From Flavobacterium jejuense (GTDB taxonomy: Bacteria; Bacteroidota; Bacteroidia; Flavobacteriales; Flavobacteriaceae): DNA of 64,000 nucleotides. The position numbers and the translations under genes are program-made. Shown one piece after another: positions 55,685-63,326 of the stretch; position 1 is the first letter of the stretch; the number at the start of each line of letters is the position of its first letter. The stretch lies in the NCBI RefSeq assembly GCF_006491595.2, contig NZ_VEVQ02000005.1:62001-126000 (forward strand), read 5' to 3'. The notes below the pieces were generated by a model. It saw nothing but the letters and a program-made list of their open reading frames with translations. It did no database searches and had not been told where the DNA came from.

Positions 55685-57838
55685 ATGAAAAAATTTTTAT
55701 TTCTATTTTTGATAAGCTTAACAAGTATATCAACTTTTGCAACCAATTATTATGTTGCAACCTCAGGTAGCGACTCCAATTCAGGAACACTAAGTAGTCC
55801 TTTTAAAACAATTACAAAAGCAATTAGTGTCGTTTCAGCAGGCGATTATATTTATATGAGAGGTGGTCTTCATTCCATTTCTTCTTCTCCAATTGTAATT
55901 ACTAAGAATGGTAGTTCTACATCAAAAATAAGAGTATTTGCTTATGGAAGTGAAGTACCTGTCCTTCGTTTTAATAACTCAGAAGGAGATTCTAATAGAG
56001 GAATAGTACTTGATGGAGATTATTGGCACTGGAAAGGAATAACAATCGAAAGAGCTGGTGATAATGGAATGTTATTATCGGGAAGTAATAATACAATCGA
56101 AAATTGTATTTTCAGAAATAATTTTGATACAGGGTTACAACTTAGCAGATATAGTAGTTCTGCAACAAATATTAGTCAATGGCCTTCAAATAATTTAATT
56201 TTAGGTTGTGAATCCTATGACAACAGAGATAGTGCTAATGAAGATGCTGATGGATTTGCGGCTAAACTAACTGTTGGAACAGGAAATGTTTTTAGAAATT
56301 GTATCTCACATCACAATATTGATGATGGGTGGGATTTATATACAAAATCAGACACAGGTCCTATTGGTATTGTTACTTTAGAAGGATGTATTGCTCATAA
56401 TAATGGGATATTAACCACAGGAGGTACATCAGGTGGTGGTGATAAAAATGGATATAAATTAGGTTCATCTGCTCATCAAATTAATCATATTGTAAGACGT
56501 TGTATTGCTTATAAAAATGGCAAACACGGATTTACAGATAATGGTAATATTGGTGCAATTGAGTTTACCAATAATACTTCATATGATAATGATGGCTACA
56601 ATTGGCATACAAGAGATGGTGCAAGTCATATATTTAGAAATAATATTTCTTTTGAAAATAGTACAAATGACCGCTTGAGAGGTAATACTTTAGCTCCAAA
56701 TTCGTTTGTAGGTGCAACAGGTGGTTTTACGGTTACCAGTTCAGATTTTGAAACACTATCAATTGGATCAAATGCAAATCCAACTTCAAATGGGTTTCTT
56801 AAGTTAAAATCTGGAAGTGATTTAATCGATGCTGGTGTTACTTCTTCCGGAATAACTTATAATGGTTCAAAACCTGATTTAGGAGCTATTGAATATGGTG
56901 GAACAGTAACTCCTCCTGGAAATCCAGAAATTATATTATCAGCTACTGCTGGTAATAGTCTTGTAAATTTAAATTGGACAATAAACAATCTAACAGTAAC
57001 TGGTTTAGAAGTTTATAGAGATACTGATTCGAATCCTAGTGGAAGAGTACGAATAGCTCAAATTAGTACTTCAACCCGCTCTTATGTAGACAATGGTGTG
57101 ACTAGTGGAATCACTTACTATTATTGGATAAAAGCAAATGGAAGTGTGAATTCAAATGCAGCTTCAGCAACACCAAATGGTAGCTCATCTGGAGGAGGAG
57201 GATCCAATACTGGAAATGAAATTCATAATTTTACAGTATCAGAAAAAAACAGTTCTTTTTATACTATTTCAGGTAATATGAATTCTAATGATGGTTTAGT
57301 CAACTATAATGGTTTATCGTTAACCAAAAGATTAAAAATTGAATCGAGTACTTCTATAACTTTTACTGCTTCAAGCAATGCAACACTAACTCTTGTATTT
57401 GATTCTAATTTTACAGGAGATATTAAAGTAGATAATGTATCCTATACAGCTTCTTCGGGTACAGCTACGATATCTATTTCAAATGGATTTCATACAATAT
57501 CTAAAGATGATGTTGCTAATTTGTATTATATTAGTACTGCTTATTCATCTAATAATAATAATAAAATAACTGATGAGATTGATTTAAATGTAAAAACTAC
57601 AGATCAAATGATTGTATATCCAAATCCATCTCATAATAATGTTTTAAATATAAATCTTTCTAAAATTAATAAAAAAGAAAGTTTATCAATAATTAATATG
57701 CTAGGAATAGAGGTATTAAAAGTAAATGATATTACAAATAGAAATACAATTGATATAAGTAATTTAGTCAAAGGAACTTATATCATAAAACATATTTCTG
57801 ATAGCAATAGTGAAACTAAAACTTTTATTAAAGAGTAG
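55685..57838 (+). CDS. Secreted PL9 pectate lyase with CBM-like module and T9SS tail
   Basis: A 717-residue protein from the ATG at 55685 (a TTG at 55634 would add a hydrophilic stretch before the signal peptide and is rejected). The PL9 right-handed beta-helix (about 20-410) contains NEDADGFAAKLTVG and HHNIDDGWDLYTK, which carry the calcium-binding Asp residues and the catalytic Lys region typical of PL9. A fibronectin III-like module (about 415-500), a Gly/Ser linker, a CBM-like module (about 510-620) and a type A T9SS tail follow. It makes unsaturated oligogalacturonides outside the cell. Confidence 0.92.
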   Translation: MKKFLFLFLISLTSISTFATNYYVATSGSDSNSGTLSSPFKTITKAISVVSAGDYIYMRGGLHSISSSPIVITKNGSSTSKIRVFAYGSEVPVLRFNNSEGDSNRGIVLDGDYWHWKGITIERAGDNGMLLSGSNNTIENCIFRNNFDTGLQLSRYSSSATNISQWPSNNLILGCESYDNRDSANEDADGFAAKLTVGTGNVFRNCISHHNIDDGWDLYTKSDTGPIGIVTLEGCIAHNNGILTTGGTSGGGDKNGYKLGSSAHQINHIVRRCIAYKNGKHGFTDNGNIGAIEFTNNTSYDNDGYNWHTRDGASHIFRNNISFENSTNDRLRGNTLAPNSFVGATGGFTVTSSDFETLSIGSNANPTSNGFLKLKSGSDLIDAGVTSSGITYNGSKPDLGAIEYGGTVTPPGNPEIILSATAGNSLVNLNWTINNLTVTGLEVYRDTDSNPSGRVRIAQISTSTRSYVDNGVTSGITYYYWIKANGSVNSNAASATPNGSSSGGGGSNTGNEIHNFTVSEKNSSFYTISGNMNSNDGLVNYNGLSLTKRLKIESSTSITFTASSNATLTLVFDSNFTGDIKVDNVSYTASSGTATISISNGFHTISKDDVANLYYISTAYSSNNNNKITDEIDLNVKTTDQMIVYPNPSHNNVLNINLSKINKKESLSIINMLGIEVLKVNDITNRNTIDISNLVKGTYIIKHISDSNSETKTFIKE

Positions 57839-57860
57839 ATAGTAACTATTTTAATCTAAT

Positions 57861-57892
57861 AAAAGCCTGATGTATTTTTATATCAGGCTTTT
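57861..57892. terminator. Bidirectional terminator after PL9
   Basis: An 11-bp perfect stem (AAAAGCCTGAT / ATCAGGCTTTT) lies between the convergent PL9 gene and the small membrane protein gene, with T-rich flanks on both sides. Confidence 0.85.
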
Positions 57893-58193
57893 ATTTATTC
57901 CAAAAACTTAGAGTAACAAATATCGTAATTGAAAATAATCCGACTAAAGAAATAAGGAATAAGTAATCTGCAATATTTTCAAATAACCATTCTTTTTTAG
58001 AATTTTCAGTTTTAATTGAAATAAACGAAAATATACTTGAAATGGTCAGTAATAAGGCTACTAATGAAGTAAATTCATCTACAAGAGAATTTTCTGCAAA
58101 ATTTGTAAGATGTAAAGATGTTATAATGATTAAGCAAAAACCTAATAAATTGGCTGAAGTACTAAGAATATGCTGCGAAGTTTTATTTGCCAT
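57891..58193 (-). CDS. Small integral membrane protein of unknown function
   Basis: A 100-residue protein with three hydrophobic helices (about 14-30, 42-60 and 75-97) and short charged loops. I do not recognise a family. It ends inside the bidirectional terminator shared with PL9 and begins about 140 bases from msrA on the other strand, so it is a single-gene unit. Nothing links it to pectin use. Confidence 0.7.
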   Translation of the reverse strand: MANKTSQHILSTSANLLGFCLIIITSLHLTNFAENSLVDEFTSLVALLLTISSIFSFISIKTENSKKEWLFENIADYLFLISLVGLFSITIFVTLSFWNK

Positions 58194-58335
58194 TTAATGT
58201 TTTTTTAAACTTTAATAACAAAATTACAATTTTATCCTTAAAAAATTAATAGCGTTTTAACGATTAATGTAATGTACTTAACATTTGATACATACATTAA
58301 TTAGTAATTTTATATTTAATTAAAAAATATATAAA

Positions 58336-59019
58336 ATGAAAAAAATAAAAACCATAAGTTACTTAATTATTAGTTTTTTAGCTCTTAATTGTCAATCAAA
58401 TGAAAAAAAGAATAACCATTTGATTCATGAACAAAATGCAAAAGAAATAGAAAAAATAGTACAAAAAACAAGCAAAAATTTAGGACAATATGAAACGGCT
58501 TACTTTGCCTCTGGATGTTTTTGGTGTGTTGAAGCTGTCTTTGAGAGTGTAAAAGGAGTTAAAGAAGTAGTTTCTGGTTACAGTGGAGGAAGCGAACCTA
58601 ATCCAACTTATGAAAAGGTGAGTAGTGGTAAAACAGGATATGCAGAAGCGGTTAAAATTTATTATGATCCGAACATTATTTCTTTTTCAGATTTAGTAAT
58701 TGTTTTTTTTGGTTCTCACGATCCTACAACATTGAATCAACAAGGTCCTGACAAAGGAACACAATATCGTTCGATTGCATTTTATAAAACAGAAACAGAA
58801 AAAAAAGTCATCGAAGATTATATTAATAAGCTTAATAGTCAGAAAGTTTATGGTCAAAAATCGATTACAACAGAAGTAAAAATGTTTTCAAAATTTTATG
58901 AAGCAGAAGCATATCATCAAAACTATGAATCTTTACATCCAAATAATTCGTATATAATTAATGTATCATTACCAAGAATTAATAAATTTAAAAACAAATT
59001 CCCTAATTACCTAAAGTAA
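58336..59019 (+). CDS. msrA: Peptide methionine-S-sulfoxide reductase MsrA, lipoprotein
   Basis: A 227-residue protein with an N-terminal lipobox (FLALNCQSN) that directs it out of the cytoplasm. The catalytic motif GCFWCVEAVF (Cys) and downstream GYSGG, DPTTLNQQGPDKGTQYRS and AEAYHQNY are typical of MsrA. It repairs oxidised methionine in envelope proteins. The msrB gene follows 7 bases later and shares the export signal type, so the two acted as a pair. Confidence 0.94.
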   Translation: MKKIKTISYLIISFLALNCQSNEKKNNHLIHEQNAKEIEKIVQKTSKNLGQYETAYFASGCFWCVEAVFESVKGVKEVVSGYSGGSEPNPTYEKVSSGKTGYAEAVKIYYDPNIISFSDLVIVFFGSHDPTTLNQQGPDKGTQYRSIAFYKTETEKKVIEDYINKLNSQKVYGQKSITTEVKMFSKFYEAEAYHQNYESLHPNNSYIINVSLPRINKFKNKFPNYLK

Positions 59020-59026
59020 TAAAATT

Positions 59027-59519
59027 ATGAAACACTTTAAATTAATTTATATAGCATTGATTTGTTGCCTTACCATAGCACAAATATCTTGTAAAGAAGC
59101 AAAGGAAACAAGCCTTTCAAAAAAATTTCCAGAAGCATTATCAAAAAAGGAATGGAAAAAAAAATTATCTTCAAATGCCTATTATATTATGGTTGAACAA
59201 GGAACAGAGCCATCTTTCAATAATGCGTATTATAATAACCATAAAAAAGGAATTTATGTTAGTGCTGCTACTGGTAAACCATTATTCAGTTCTAAAGATA
59301 AATTTGATTCAGGAACTGGTTGGCCATCTTTTACAAAACCAATTTCTAATGATGCCTGTTATTTGGATCAAAGATGAAAGTTACGGAATGGTTAGAGATG
59401 AAGTTATAGAAAAAGCAACAGGATTACATCTAGGACATGTGTTTAATGACGGTCCGAACCCAACAGGATTGCGATACTGCATAAATTCTGGAGCACTTAA
59501 ATTTATAGCAGATAAATAA
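59027..59519 (+). pseudogene. msrB: msrB, methionine-R-sulfoxide reductase, broken by a +1 frameshift
   Basis: The first frame (59027-59377) encodes a lipoprotein signal (AQISCKEAK) and the first half of MsrB ([27 protein letters not shown]), then stops at TGA. The second half ([37 protein letters not shown], with the catalytic Cys) continues in the +1 frame to 59519. Removing one A from the run at 59370-59372 restores a continuous, normal-length protein. The zinc-binding CxxC pairs of many MsrB proteins are not visible. This is either a recent mutation or a base-call error in an A run, since both halves are otherwise well conserved. Confidence 0.9.
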
Positions 59520-59553
59520 TATAAGCAGGATGAATTCTTGTTTTACATTTTCT

Positions 59554-59581
59554 ATTTTACATAATGTATATTATAGTTCAA
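59554..59581 (+). other. Candidate dif/XerCD site (possible prophage attachment site)
   Basis: A 28-bp segment has the layout 11 + 6 + 11. Its core CATAATGTATATTAT (59560-59574) is identical to the centre of E. coli dif, including the 6-base central region TGTATA. Part of the core recurs inverted at 59586-59595 (TATACATTAT), so a simple hairpin is an alternative reading. Its place exactly between the last chromosomal gene and the phage-like genes suits a Xer-dependent integration site. Confidence 0.5.
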
Positions 59582-59742
59582 ATTTTATACATTATTCTAG
59601 TTAATTCTTTCTTTATCAAAGATATAAAATTAAGTTCAAAACAAGGAATTTTAACATTTCTTTAACTTTTGAAGTGTTTTTTTTGTAAAATATTGATAAA
59701 CAATATAGTTAACGGAAATATTTAGGCGTAGTGCGACCCGTA

Positions 59743-59771
59743 GGAGGACGTAGTTACTAGCGACGTCCTCC
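59743..59771. repeat. GC-rich inverted repeat
   Basis: GGAGGACGT (59743-59751) and ACGTCCTCC (59763-59771) form a perfect 9-bp stem with an 11-base loop. It is by far the most GC-rich patch of this boundary region. There is no T tract, so it is not an ordinary terminator. Confidence 0.8.
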
Positions 59772-60027
59772 ATGATTTTGATTATGTTTTAATAGGAAGT
59801 AATTATTTTTAATTTATTTTTTTTTCGTTACAAAAGTACGAATTTTCCCAAAAAAGCTAAAAATTAACGCCTTAAAAAGATTTTCTAAAGCTTTGCCACT
59901 TATCAGGGCAAAACTTTGAAAAACTAGATTTAAACGTGAATTTTGAGACAGAATTTTGGAAAAATTACGTGATAACGAAGTAAGAAAAAAAAGAAAAATT
60001 TAAAAAAAAAGAAAATATCATTTAGAC

Positions 60028-60049
60028 GGGCAAGCCCTGTTTTTTTTTA
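60028..60049 (+). terminator. Short hairpin with T tract
   Basis: GGGC-AA-GCCC is followed by TG and nine T residues. The stem is short, but the T run is long. It would stop transcription coming from msrB before the phage-like genes. Confidence 0.55.
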
Positions 60050-60131
60050 TTTTTTTTATTCAAGTTATTTAAAGCTTTTAAAAAAGCTTAACCAAAAATT
60101 TTTAATTATTTATATTGTAAACGTACAGATT

Positions 60132-60338
60132 ATGGAAAAGAAAAGACACACTTGTATTTTATGTAAGAAGAAACGGTTCCAAGAGCATATGAAGTCATTC
60201 ATTTTTGTATCATGGGTTACACCAGTAAAGAAATCAAGGGTTAAGCATTGGGCATGCAACAAAAATAAGAACTATTTTGAACCTACATGTATAGAAGAAC
60301 TGCTAAAAACAGACTTTAATCCTGTAATCATGCCTTAA
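60132..60338 (+). CDS. Small zinc-finger-like protein of the phage-like element
   Basis: A 68-residue basic protein. Cysteines at 8 and 11 (CILC) and at 42 and 53, with histidines at 6 and 39, could bind one zinc ion. No family is recognised. It is preceded by the structured non-coding region and lies on the opposite strand to the lysis genes, together with the RHH-like gene. Small Cys-rich proteins at the start of phage elements are often early or regulatory, which is only a suggestion here. Confidence 0.6.
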   Translation: MEKKRHTCILCKKKRFQEHMKSFIFVSWVTPVKKSRVKHWACNKNKNYFEPTCIEELLKTDFNPVIMP

Positions 60339-60405
60339 TTACCCAGAAAAATGTCCGTTCAGGTCGGACAAATTAGCTTCAGTTAGATAAATAAAACTTA
60401 AAATT

Positions 60406-60612
60406 ATGATACAAATTTTCATTAGAGACAAAAAACTCATTAAAATGTTTGAGTTGTACAAAGAAATAAACGGTCATAAAACAAATACAGCTGTTTTAAG
60501 ACAACTTCTAAACGAAGAAGATAAAATTGTACTTTTAGAAAAGAAAATTGAAATTCTACAGGAAAGAATCAATATTTTGATTTATAAAAACAAAAACCCC
60601 CTTACTAAATAG
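60406..60612 (+). CDS. Small ribbon-helix-helix-like protein with coiled-coil tail
   Basis: A 68-residue protein. The first 40 residues read as a beta strand (IQIFIRD), a helix (KKLIKMFELYKEI) and a second helix (TNTAVLRQLLNEE), the order of a ribbon-helix-helix DNA-binding fold. Residues about 42-60 have heptad-spaced Ile/Leu (IVLLEKKIEILQERINIL), a short coiled coil. Such a dimeric protein could be the phage repressor. Its stop codon lies in the loop of a terminator hairpin. Confidence 0.6.
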   Translation: MIQIFIRDKKLIKMFELYKEINGHKTNTAVLRQLLNEEDKIVLLEKKIEILQERINILIYKNKNPLTK

Positions 60613-60623
60613 CAAGGGGGTTT
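60594..60623. terminator. Bidirectional terminator between convergent phage genes
   Basis: AAACCCCCTT (60594-60603) pairs with AAGGGGGTTT (60614-60623) around a 10-base loop that contains the stop codon of the RHH-like gene. It separates the plus-strand pair from the minus-strand lysis genes. Confidence 0.9.
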
Positions 60624-60627
60624 AAAT

Positions 60628-60912
60628 CTATTCAGGCGGATACCAAGATTGAACTGTAGTTAATTCTGCGTCATTAAGCGGAATTGTAAAATTAATTTCA
60701 TAACCTGAAAACGTTTCAGGTGATGAAAAATAATCTATAAAAAGATATGATCTTATAGAATTGTTTTTACCTGAAATTTGAAAGAAAAAATTTGAATTAG
60801 AAGCTTCAAAATTATTAAGAACTTTAGGGACTATAGTATAATCCCTATTTGGAAAATGATAGCAAAGTAATTCCTCTAAGAACACTCTACCCTCTGTTTT
60901 TTGACAACACAT
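60628..60912 (-). CDS. Hypothetical protein, last gene of the minus-strand phage operon
   Basis: A 94-residue soluble protein with no recognised domain. The N-terminus contains MCCQKTEGRVFLEELLCYHF, and the remainder is mixed alpha/beta without transmembrane helices. It starts one base after the stop of the holin-like gene, so it is translated from the same message, and a bidirectional terminator follows. Confidence 0.6.
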   Translation of the reverse strand: MCCQKTEGRVFLEELLCYHFPNRDYTIVPKVLNNFEASNSNFFFQISGKNNSIRSYLFIDYFSSPETFSGYEINFTIPLNDAELTTVQSWYPPE

Positions 60913-60913
60913 A

Positions 60914-61330
60914 TTAAATAGAATTATTATTATTTTTGGTAGCTCTACCGAAATAAAAAGAAATTACTTGAGTTGAACCAGCAATGAATGAAAAATTAAA
61001 ATATTGGTTAACAAACTCCCTATTGAGCGGAGGAAATTCAACGAAAATTGCTAAAAATCCAGCTAAAACAGAATTAATTAAAATTACAGCAGATAAGTAA
61101 TAAACAAATCTTTTTGAAAAAGTATCATTTTGTTTTAATGCCTCTATTTGCATCTTACGAGCGTTTTCCATGTCTTCAAACTCGTTTTGAGAGATTTCCA
61201 AAAGCTTCATTTTAATTTCATGTTCGAACGCTTGCTTGACTGATTTATCAGGCACAAAACGGTCTAAAATTTCGGTTATTGGATTTCCTGCCCCAAATAA
61301 TTTACCTACAAATTGGATTGCTTTATTCAT
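60914..61330 (-). CDS. Holin-like protein (GTA 3TM-holin type)
   Basis: A 138-residue protein. The N-terminal half is hydrophilic and helical (NPITEILDRFVPDKSVKQAF..., then an acidic/basic helix to about residue 70). Two hydrophobic helices follow at about 74-98 and 108-128. This arrangement and the ILDRFVPD-like start match the 3TM holin family of gene-transfer agents and small phages. It lies two genes downstream of the endolysin-TM protein pair, consistent with a lysis cassette. Family assignment is by eye. Confidence 0.7.
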   Translation of the reverse strand: MNKAIQFVGKLFGAGNPITEILDRFVPDKSVKQAFEHEIKMKLLEISQNEFEDMENARKMQIEALKQNDTFSKRFVYYLSAVILINSVLAGFLAIFVEFPPLNREFVNQYFNFSFIAGSTQVISFYFGRATKNNNNSI

Positions 61331-61336
61331 ATTATT

Positions 61337-61597
61337 TTATTGAATTAAAAATTTCATTTTATATCGCTTTATTTTATAAAAATAAGCATCAGCGTAAGAA
61401 ATAGTGTAGCTTACTGCGTTTTTTAAAGCTTCGTCAAATCTTGACGAAGAAATTAAAGTTTTTTTACCCTTTTTATTTATAAGGTAATATTTTTTAATCC
61501 AAGGTTGATTAACCTCAGATTCAACTAAAAAAGTCCAAAAACTGAATTTTTTTCTATAACTCTTTTTTCTCATAAGCTTTATATTTAATTCGTTCAT
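61337..61597 (-). CDS. Small basic hypothetical phage protein
   Basis: An 86-residue, strongly basic protein (many Lys, Arg, Tyr) with no transmembrane segment. ATG codons at residues 1 and 9 (MRKKSYRKK) are both possible, and the second reduces the overlap with the upstream gene to about 20 bases. No function is recognised. It lies between the one-helix membrane protein and the holin-like gene in the same operon. Confidence 0.55.
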   Translation of the reverse strand: MNELNIKLMRKKSYRKKFSFWTFLVESEVNQPWIKKYYLINKKGKKTLISSSRFDEALKNAVSYTISYADAYFYKIKRYKMKFLIQ

Positions 61598-61736
61598 TTT
61601 TAGCCTTATAAAAGCTATAACATAAAGTAAAAATTAAAACTAAAAATTGTAAGATTTGATTTACATCTATTAAAGTTATAAATGCAGTTGAAGTAACTAA
61701 ACCAAAAACTTTAAAATCGTCTGTAAAATAACTCAT
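61554..61736 (-). CDS. One-helix membrane protein following the endolysin
   Basis: A 60-residue protein starting MSYFTDDF at an ATG that shares one base with the endolysin stop (TAATG), the start I prefer. A longer in-frame start at 61769 would overlap the endolysin by 34 bases. A hydrophobic helix covers about residues 15-42, and a Lys-rich cytoplasmic-type tail follows (KAKNERIKYKAYEKKEL). Its position suggests an accessory lysis or spanin-like role, which is unproven. Confidence 0.6.
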   Translation of the reverse strand: MSYFTDDFKVFGLVTSTAFITLIDVNQILQFLVLIFTLCYSFYKAKNERIKYKAYEKKEL

Positions 61737-62299
61737 TATAATATTAATAAAATTGGCAGGAGGTACCATAATTTAAAACTTCCGTTTTTTTTTTCGTTTA
61801 AAAAATCATTCGGCATAGTATACGTTAAAACAGAAATTCCATTTAAAAAAATATTTTTTTCATGATCACGTCTTTTTTTCAAACCCTCTAAAACTTTACC
61901 TTTTGATTTTATCCAAACTCCAAACTGATTTGAAGCACCGACATAGTCTTTAGAGTTCAATTTTTTAAGCAAAGTAGAATCTTTGTAAGCTCCTACTCCA
62001 ACATTAAAAATAAAACTCGTTAAAGCATCATACATATTTTGCGTTAATGGTACTTTTGTATATTTTTTAAGACCATTTTGAGCCTCTTTACTATCTACGT
62101 CAAGCAAATAAAGCGCCTCATTTTCAGTGATTTCTTGACCTACTTTAACATTCTTTGTATGCCCATAACCTATTGTTAAAGTGCCTTTTACTTGACTTAA
62201 AGAAGTTATTTTTGTATTTGGTTGTAAATCATCGTATGCTAAACTTCTAAACTGCTCATAAGATTTTAAATGATTTAAACCGTTATTAGATATTGTCAT
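61736..62299 (-). CDS. GH24 phage endolysin with C-terminal membrane anchor
   Basis: A 187-residue lysozyme. The T4-type catalytic Glu is E15 (LKSYEQFRSLAYDD), with the Asp in YDD and the Thr in LTIGYGHT. NMYDALTSFIFNVGVGAY and GLKKRRDHEKNIF are also characteristic of phage GH24 enzymes. It has no N-terminal signal. Instead, the last residues (FKLWYLLPILLIL) form a hydrophobic C-terminal tail that may tether it to the inner membrane or mark it as a virion-associated enzyme. It overlaps the upstream gene by 14 bases. Confidence 0.9.
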   Translation of the reverse strand: MTISNNGLNHLKSYEQFRSLAYDDLQPNTKITSLSQVKGTLTIGYGHTKNVKVGQEITENEALYLLDVDSKEAQNGLKKYTKVPLTQNMYDALTSFIFNVGVGAYKDSTLLKKLNSKDYVGASNQFGVWIKSKGKVLEGLKKRRDHEKNIFLNGISVLTYTMPNDFLNEKKNGSFKLWYLLPILLIL

Positions 62300-62513
62300 T
62301 TGATTTTGATTTATCAGGTAAAAAATTACCTTTGTGGTTAAAAATGAAATCTATTGGATTAATTTCTTTTTTCTTTACAGTCGCTTTAGGTTTATTCAAA
62401 ACTTTGATTTTATAAATCAATATAAACGGAGAAGTTAAGACTAAAACTAAAGAAACAAACGGAATTGAGAAAATAATCAATAGAAAAAGAATAATTCCAA
62501 AAAAATATTTCAT
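62286..62513 (-). CDS. Small membrane protein upstream of the endolysin
   Basis: A 75-residue protein with a long hydrophobic N-terminal segment (about 4-34; FGIILFLLIIFSIPFVSLVLVL) and a soluble basic tail. No family is recognised. Its start codon overlaps that of the PLD-like gene on the other strand by two bases (the sequence CATG carries both starts), so the two are divergent with no intergenic space. It is in the lysis/structural operon. Confidence 0.6.
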   Translation of the reverse strand: MKYFFGIILFLLIIFSIPFVSLVLVLTSPFILIYKIKVLNKPKATVKKKEINPIDFIFNHKGNFLPDKSKSNDNI

Positions 62514-62913
62514 GGATATACTTAATAAAATTAATACATATAAAGCAATAATTAAAATTATAAACGAATCAAAAGACTATTTAATACTTATTACTCCATA
62601 CGTTAAACTGAATGATGAATTAAAAAAGTGTTTTATCCAATGTAAAACAAAGGACAAAACACTAATATTTAGAGAACAAATAAACTATAATGATTATAAA
62701 TTTTTACAATCGGTAGGGTTTTCTTTAGTTAGAAATTTTGACCTACATAGTAAAATATACTTAAATCATAATGAAATTTTATTTTCTAGTATGAATCTTT
62801 ATGAATACTCTATTAATAATAACTTAGAAAGTTCAGTTTTGTTACAACAAAATGAAGTAAAAAAAGAAAGTTTAAAAGTAATAGAAGATATCCTAAAAAA
62901 TATTCGGAAATAA
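62512..62913 (+). CDS. Phospholipase D-like single-domain protein, antisense in the phage operon
   Basis: A 133-residue soluble protein. The N-terminal half (INTYKAIIKIINESKDYLIL, ITPYVKLNDELKKC) and the C-terminal DLHSKIYLNHNEILFSSMNLYE match the PLD/Nuc fold: an HxK motif (H-S-K) followed by the strand-Ser/Asn pattern, where the distal Asp of HKD is not obvious. Small one-HKD proteins dimerise to form nucleases. The gene is on the opposite strand to its neighbours and overlaps both (2 and 21 bases), like a phage accessory gene. A nuclease or superinfection-exclusion role is inference. Confidence 0.7.
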   Translation: MDILNKINTYKAIIKIINESKDYLILITPYVKLNDELKKCFIQCKTKDKTLIFREQINYNDYKFLQSVGFSLVRNFDLHSKIYLNHNEILFSSMNLYEYSINNNLESSVLLQQNEVKKESLKVIEDILKNIRK

Positions 62914-63324
62914 TTTTTGAAGATATTTTCTATCTGATTCAGAATCCATTTCACGCAAAATCCACTGAGTTAAATCTAGCTTTTCTCCAAAAATATCCCA
63001 AGTTGAACCACCACCAAGATTACTATAAGCGCGCTCACCAAAATAATAAGAAACAAGCTTATAATTAGCTTCTGTTGAAATATCTTTTAGAACAGACTTA
63101 ATATCATCTATAGAAGTCCACCAATCTAACCCCATGATCTGAAAGAGACGTTCGCTTAAAGCTTTAGCCTTTTCTTGTGAAATTGTAGCGGTAGCGGTAT
63201 TTTGATTATTTATATTTGTATCATTATTAGGATTAGGAATAACATAATTAGAATCATGTTCTTTTTTTTTCTTATCACTAGTGAGAAAAAAATATCCTAT
63301 TACAAGTAAAAAAAAATACATCAT
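62893..63324 (-). CDS. Phage protein with N-terminal membrane anchor and annexin-like helical domain
   Basis: A 143-residue protein. A single N-terminal helix (MMYFFLLVIGYFFL) and a charged, Asn/Thr-rich linker (to about residue 45) precede a helical domain of about 95 residues. That domain (ALSERLFQIMG, SIDDIKSVLKDI, NYKLVSYYFGERAY, LDLTQWILREM) resembles annexin-type repeats by pattern. It may be a virion membrane-associated or structural protein. The similarity is visual only. It overlaps the end of the antisense PLD-like gene by 21 bases. Confidence 0.6.
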   Translation of the reverse strand: MMYFFLLVIGYFFLTSDKKKKEHDSNYVIPNPNNDTNINNQNTATATISQEKAKALSERLFQIMGLDWWTSIDDIKSVLKDISTEANYKLVSYYFGERAYSNLGGGSTWDIFGEKLDLTQWILREMDSESDRKYLQKLFPNIF

Positions 63325-63326
63325 AA

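Larger units (their letters stand above)
59520..60131. other. Structured non-coding region at the chromosome/prophage boundary
   Basis: No ORF in these 612 bases is credible. In order they hold a dif-like sequence (59554-59581), a locally GC-rich patch with a 9-bp stem (59725-59775), an imperfect hairpin at 59882-59920 (CTTTGCC / GGCAAA arms), and a short stem plus T tract at 60028-60049. The rest is extremely AT-rich. Base composition changes here, and all genes to the right are short and phage-like. This could contain an attachment site and a replication or packaging signal. Confidence 0.65.

Noticed and set aside
59175..59519. Separate 114-codon gene overlapping msrB
   Set aside because: Its first part is nonsense in another frame. 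Only the second half is MsrB, so this is the continuation after a frameshift.
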